From contig OU612066.1 in assembly GCA_914767715.1 (NCBI GenBank), forward strand, positions 16,251,001 to 16,315,000: a stretch of 64,000 nucleotides of DNA, read 5' to 3'. This document shows, piece after piece, positions 59,393-64,000 of this stretch (positions within the stretch are counted from its first letter, which is position 1; the number at the start of each line of letters is the position of its first letter). This stretch comes from Membranipora membranacea (taxonomy: Eukaryota; Bryozoa; Gymnolaemata; Cheilostomatida; Membraniporidae). The position numbers and the translations under genes are program-made. The notes beneath the pieces are model-generated. The model had not been told where the DNA came from and ran no database searches. It saw only the letters and a program-made list of their open reading frames with translations.

Positions 59393-62300
59393 TCATCCTG
59401 ATATGAGCTGGTAGAACTGTATTTTTTGCGGTCCATATTTAGTGATAATCAGGGTGTCATCATAGACATCCAGGTCAAAGTGGTCGTTAATGTTACCTCT
59501 CTCTCCACAAATCTCCCCTACCTTCTCCCCTGAAAAAGATATCATAATAATTTGGATAAAATGGTACGACACGGGGCACCAGTTATGAGTGCGGACTTAC
59601 CTTCAATATTCTTCAAAGATCGGGATACCCTTCCCTTGTTCAAAAGCAGTGTTAGAACTGAGTGAGAACTGGTTGGAACTGAGTACCCACAAAGAAATGT
59701 AGAGAGGGTACACTTAAGAAATAGTTCCCATTCATTCTGTGCAAAAACTGTGTAAAAATATCTCATTTTGACTAGATATCAATCATACTATTACAGATTT
59801 ATATTTCTGTACAATTGTAATGTTGAACCGGATATAGATACTCAAAAGGTTTAGGATGTGATTTTCGACTCAGTGAGTAGAGTACCCACAAAGAATTACT
59901 GCTTAAAAGCATCAGGAATATGAAATGAGTATTTAAAAAAATCACCGATGACTTGAGTTACCATTACCTGAATTCATGAGGCGACAAAGGTAGACAGTTT
60001 ACCGGTAACAAAAAAACATGTGGTATAACCTTATGGTAAAATTACCTGTATCCACATCCAGTATCCATATCTTAGTTTCTGTGTTCCAGTTAGTGATGAG
60101 TACATATCTGTCCTTGTAGCAGACGACTCCTAGTGGTTTGTTTACATGTTTAGATGTCCACATCACCTCTCCACTGTCTATGTTTAATCTGTGTACACTG
60201 CTTGTACCGTAGTCAGATAAGATAATAGAGTCATCTCCACATACAGCTAATGCTTTATGGTTGGTTGACATACCAGGAACTGTGATCTGTTTTATAAGCT
60301 GACCTTGAAGAGTGTAAACTGTTAGAGAAGATCCATCGGGAACGACCACCTTCTCATTCACTACTCTGAGCTTATTAAAGTTATTACAGTTACTGTTATG
60401 GGACCAGGACCTCTTTAGTTTACCTTCTAAGTTATATACATATATCTTACATGCGGTACATGATAATACATACAGCTCATTATTATACACTTTGACACTG
60501 GATACATAGCCACCAACATTCACAAACTCAGACACTGTGCTGGTATTTATAGGTTCACTGACCCTCATAAGTTTGTTATTACCAAGTCCAGCATAAATGT
60601 AATTCTGGTATTTAGTAACAGAGTGGACATAATAGGGGAGTTGGACAGTATTGATCAATTTCATAGATGTTGGAGGATTGTTATTGGCTAACATGGGCAG
60701 ATCCATCAGCCTTCGAGATGATTGTGAAATCTCGACAGCAAGCTGAACGTCTGCGCAATCTAAAAATAAATACAGATAAATCATTCATAGCTCCATACTC
60801 CAGAGGAAGCAGTGATTGATTGATATCATTGATTGTCAAACGCAATCCATGTAACAAGGGAGAAGTTGGTATAGGGAATTTGGAACTAACTAACGAATAG
60901 CCATCCCTCGGAATTCATCAGCAGAATTTTGATATTTACGTTACCTTAGGAAGCTTATACTGTTTGAGTTAAGGTTGTTACTGAGTGATAAAAAATGTAA
61001 GAATATCATAACCTGAAACATTGAGCAACACTAAGTGGTGTCTCATTTTGGAGTGGCATTTCAGGTAAGAAAAAAAGTATCAAACCTTTGACAGAGAGCT
61101 GGACATGATTAGATGAAGGTTTATATTGAGGGATCTTCATATTCATCAGTTCATCTATAAGTTTCTCTGTCTCTTTGTATCCACCTGCCACGTCTACCTG
61201 GTAAAATATAAGAATTGATAATTAGGTGAGGGGAGATCTGAGGGAGGCGGACTTTATCAACCAACAATCTGTGGGAGCAAAAATAGGTGAGGGGAGGGGT
61301 CTGAGAGAGCCTCAGTATGTGAGAAACCAAAACAGGAATCAAAGTCTATGAAGGCAGTGAAGATAATCCTGGTCATGTGCAATGATTTATTTTATGTTAA
61401 ATTATTGGAATTTCAAATACTGTTTGATCTACAGGTGAAGGTCTCAATGATATTTTTATCAGGGTATCTTTGGCAATATGAAACAAGATGATAACTGATC
61501 CATATAGATATGCTTCATAGTAGCTAGCTACCTCATGATAGGTGTAAAGTCTCTTATCTATTCTGGCTACTTGTCTGCTGAGTTTATCAAGCAGGCTCCC
61601 GATCTCATCATCCAGAAAACTCGTCACCTCAATCCTTGATTTATTTCTGAGTTCCATTAGTTTCTCCTCAAGCTCAGCATATTGCTGCATAAGTCCTGCA
61701 ACCTGAGGGGCAATGTGAAAGGACAACAATCATTCAAGTATGGTTCTTCTTTTGTTGATTCTACGTTAGGTCTGTTTCAACATATTTATCTAATAAAAAA
61801 TTATATAAGCCTCAGATCTCACTTTTCAATTCTTTATTTTCAGTTCTAGCTTATGAGCTATTCACAGTGGCCAAGTTATTTCTCATAATAGCTGTGTCAA
61901 AATGTGAAGATAACAGACAACTGGTCTTACTGATCCACCCAGCAAATATTTAAGAGTTATGCTCTTTTGCCCTATATCTAGACAACTCCGTAATCCTGAT
62001 GCAACTCAACTGGCACAACTTCAACAGACACCAACTTACTAACTGTTTAGTTGGCAAAAAACACCATAAACTGGGAGTTGCCCTCCTTTCCTCAAAAAGG
62101 TGGGCTATGGAGTTGCTACAGACCTGTTTATCTCTGGCGTCATGTAGCTTGTCAACCAATTCTTGAGTTTCTGTATCCCAGTCTGATATGACAGCTGTTA
62201 GCTGTTTAGAAATCCCTAACAGGTGCTCTTCTTTATCGAAAATCCATACTTTCTTACCATTTACCATCTCGATAAGCTTTGCGACCATGTTGGATATTGA

Positions 62301-64000
62301 CCGAAGATCATGCCTGTAACCTAGGGTAAATATTTATCATATCAAGCATAGAAAGTGTTATAGACAATGACTTAGACCTTGTACGAAATTTCAAACATGG
62401 CTAGGTGTCACTGATGTTTATAGGGTCAAACCATGGTTAATAGAATTAGAATCTGATATCCATGTTGAAAAGACTTTTGATCAATTTGCCAAACCAATCT
62501 CATGACAGGAAAGTATTTGATGAATCTGAAACACGTTATCATCTTACTAACCATCGTTGCAGGGATCCAATTGGTCGATACAGTCCCCGCAGAACATTTT
62601 GGGACATTTTACACAAATCATAGAGTAGGATTTCTTAGGATGTTTCTCGCAGTTTCTTGATTCCATCTTTCTGTAATCTCTCTTATACTCATCCATTCTG
62701 ATACGCATGTGGTCGTCCAGTGCATCATTGTGACTCTACAACAGGGAAAACCATCATTGAACTAATTGGCTATTTCTGACTGCAAGATAACCTTGTGACA
62801 TAGTCATCTCTGCAGCACGTCAATGGTGGCGCTGCTTTACATCAAGAAAGACAACTCCAAGACTCCAAGGTTATGAGATAGCAAAGCAAAATAATTCCAT
62901 TATATTGTTTTTTTCCAATTTAGGTACTCATTTCATGTGAATTAATTCAGGCCCTCCGCTGCAGACTAACTTATGCTGGCTACTAGATCTTCCGTGTATT
63001 TGGCGTATGATGTGTCTTATAGGAGACATTCACAGTGCATGAAAAGTATTGCAGCCTCAGAATACCACGTATAGTAGTACATTGTGAATGTATCAGGTCT
63101 GAAGAGTAACCAAAATATTATAAACAAGTCTTGTGGAAAGTGGAATAGACCAGCAGTGGTATTTCACATACTCTAATCAGTTTTGGTTTGATTATGGTGA
63201 GCGTTATTTGTTATATCAGCTACTTCACACCTGAAAAATACAGTGAATCGAACAAACTAACCTTTTCATGAGGGGTACAGAATTTCTTTGAACAAATGAC
63301 ACAGTAAATTTGAGCCAGTCTTCTCCTATCCTCTTTTCTCATACAAACATCACAGCAGAGAAACTTGTCTAGTGGCGCACCTGCTGATGGGATGTCATCT
63401 ATACATTCATCAAACACAGTTCTAAAACAATGAACATTAACATTATCACCTTAGCAAACACAACTGTTTATAGTCATTGGTATAAGTTGACATTTCATGG
63501 TATTTTATAGGAGTGCCAAAAAAACCACCGATCTACCCTTGCCCTGCCTGTGACAACCCCTACCACCTGTGAGTTGTATCATCTACGAGGCAGGTACTTT
63601 CAAAGTCAAGGCAGGTGCTTTCTTGACACCTCTTTTAGGGCAACAAGCAGTATACCAGTTGAAGTCATAGATTAGAAATTTGTTAGTTTTAATTCATGTG
63701 GTTGTATCAGACACTAGGTATTAGTTGCTGATGGTGATTCAACTTCTGCCCCAGTTGCTCCATGTAATGAGCACACTTTGAGCACCTATAACACCAAGAG
63801 ATCGGCGTCTGCAGAGAAATATGAACTCAAGTCACATTCAATGCCTGGGACACTTGTACGCTGGGTGCCGCAAATAATTGAAACAGCAACTACCCACGTC
63901 GATACACTTCAGTCACAAACATGGCTTATGGGCAAAAATACAATAATCATGAATAATATAGTAGTAAATAACAAATTACCTGCATAGCGGACATTTTACA
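59393..64000 (-). CDS. Gene 5: TRIM-like gene, 5' end cut by the window
   Basis: Exons: 63980->64000 (RING, only its last 21 nt visible), 63262-63421, 62552-62735, 62124-62320, 61532-61702, 61086-61197, 60046-60759, 59393-59529. All frames are open; with a normal 164-nt first exon the product would be 612 aa. From 61532 rightward it is almost identical to gene 4 (shared VAGLMQQYAELEEKLMELRN coiled-coil start and the same intron sequence). From the linker exon leftward it matches gene 1, including the YQLISG last exon and ~200 bp of 3' flank to 59187. The propeller exon has GGA where gene 4 has its stop. Confidence 0.85.

Overview
The window is eukaryotic genomic DNA, almost certainly from an invertebrate animal (probably aquatic; the species cannot be told). 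Genes are split into short exons with GT-AG introns. The landscape mixes DNA transposons, L1/Tx1-type and CR1/jockey-type LINE debris, tRNA-derived SINEs, MITEs and minisatellites. Protein families point to Metazoa: TRIM-type RING/B-box proteins and a CFAP97/Hemingway-type ciliary protein. Exon boundaries below come from splice signals, reading phase and comparison of the copies inside the window.

The main content is a head-to-tail cluster of five paralogous genes, all on the minus strand. Each encodes a RING finger, two B-boxes, a coiled coil and a C-terminal beta-propeller-like domain of about 610-616 aa. Every copy is split into the same eight coding exons with the same intron phases. From left to right: gene 1 (1148-17890, intact exons but one intron swollen to 12.6 kb), gene 2 (21787-26034, intact), gene 3 (30324-34307, intact), gene 4 (41305-45921, premature TGA in the propeller exon) and gene 5 (59393 to beyond 64000, first exon cut by the window edge). 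Genes 1 and 5 share one type of last exon; genes 2, 3 and 4 share another. Gene 5 looks like a mosaic of a gene-4-like 5' half and a gene-1-like 3' half. Upstream of genes 1-4 lies a conserved block with an IRF-like, an ETS-like and a TGCGCA motif; genes 1-3 also share a splice donor that suggests a noncoding first exon. By family analogy these could be E3 ubiquitin ligases of an expanded, possibly immune, TRIM repertoire.

The intron between the two B-box exons of gene 1 holds the most unusual object: two head-to-tail copies of a 5.7-kb terminal-inverted-repeat element (4932-16333) inside a single 9-bp target-site duplication. The element has repeat-built ends, an internal 16-bp minisatellite, a nested hairpin MITE and a set of candidate minus-strand exons I cannot assign to a family.

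Between genes 4 and 5 (46-59 kb) lie a decayed Tx1-like LINE, SINEs, AT-rich repeats, the 3' exons of a plus-strand CFAP97D-like gene (53807-57832) with a perfect 110-bp palindromic MITE in one intron, and an unidentified plus-strand terminal exon (58574-58790). The intergenic spacers of genes 2, 3 and 4 are themselves segmental duplicates; the gene-4 spacer carries an extra 2.5-kb insertion with a 59-bp satellite.
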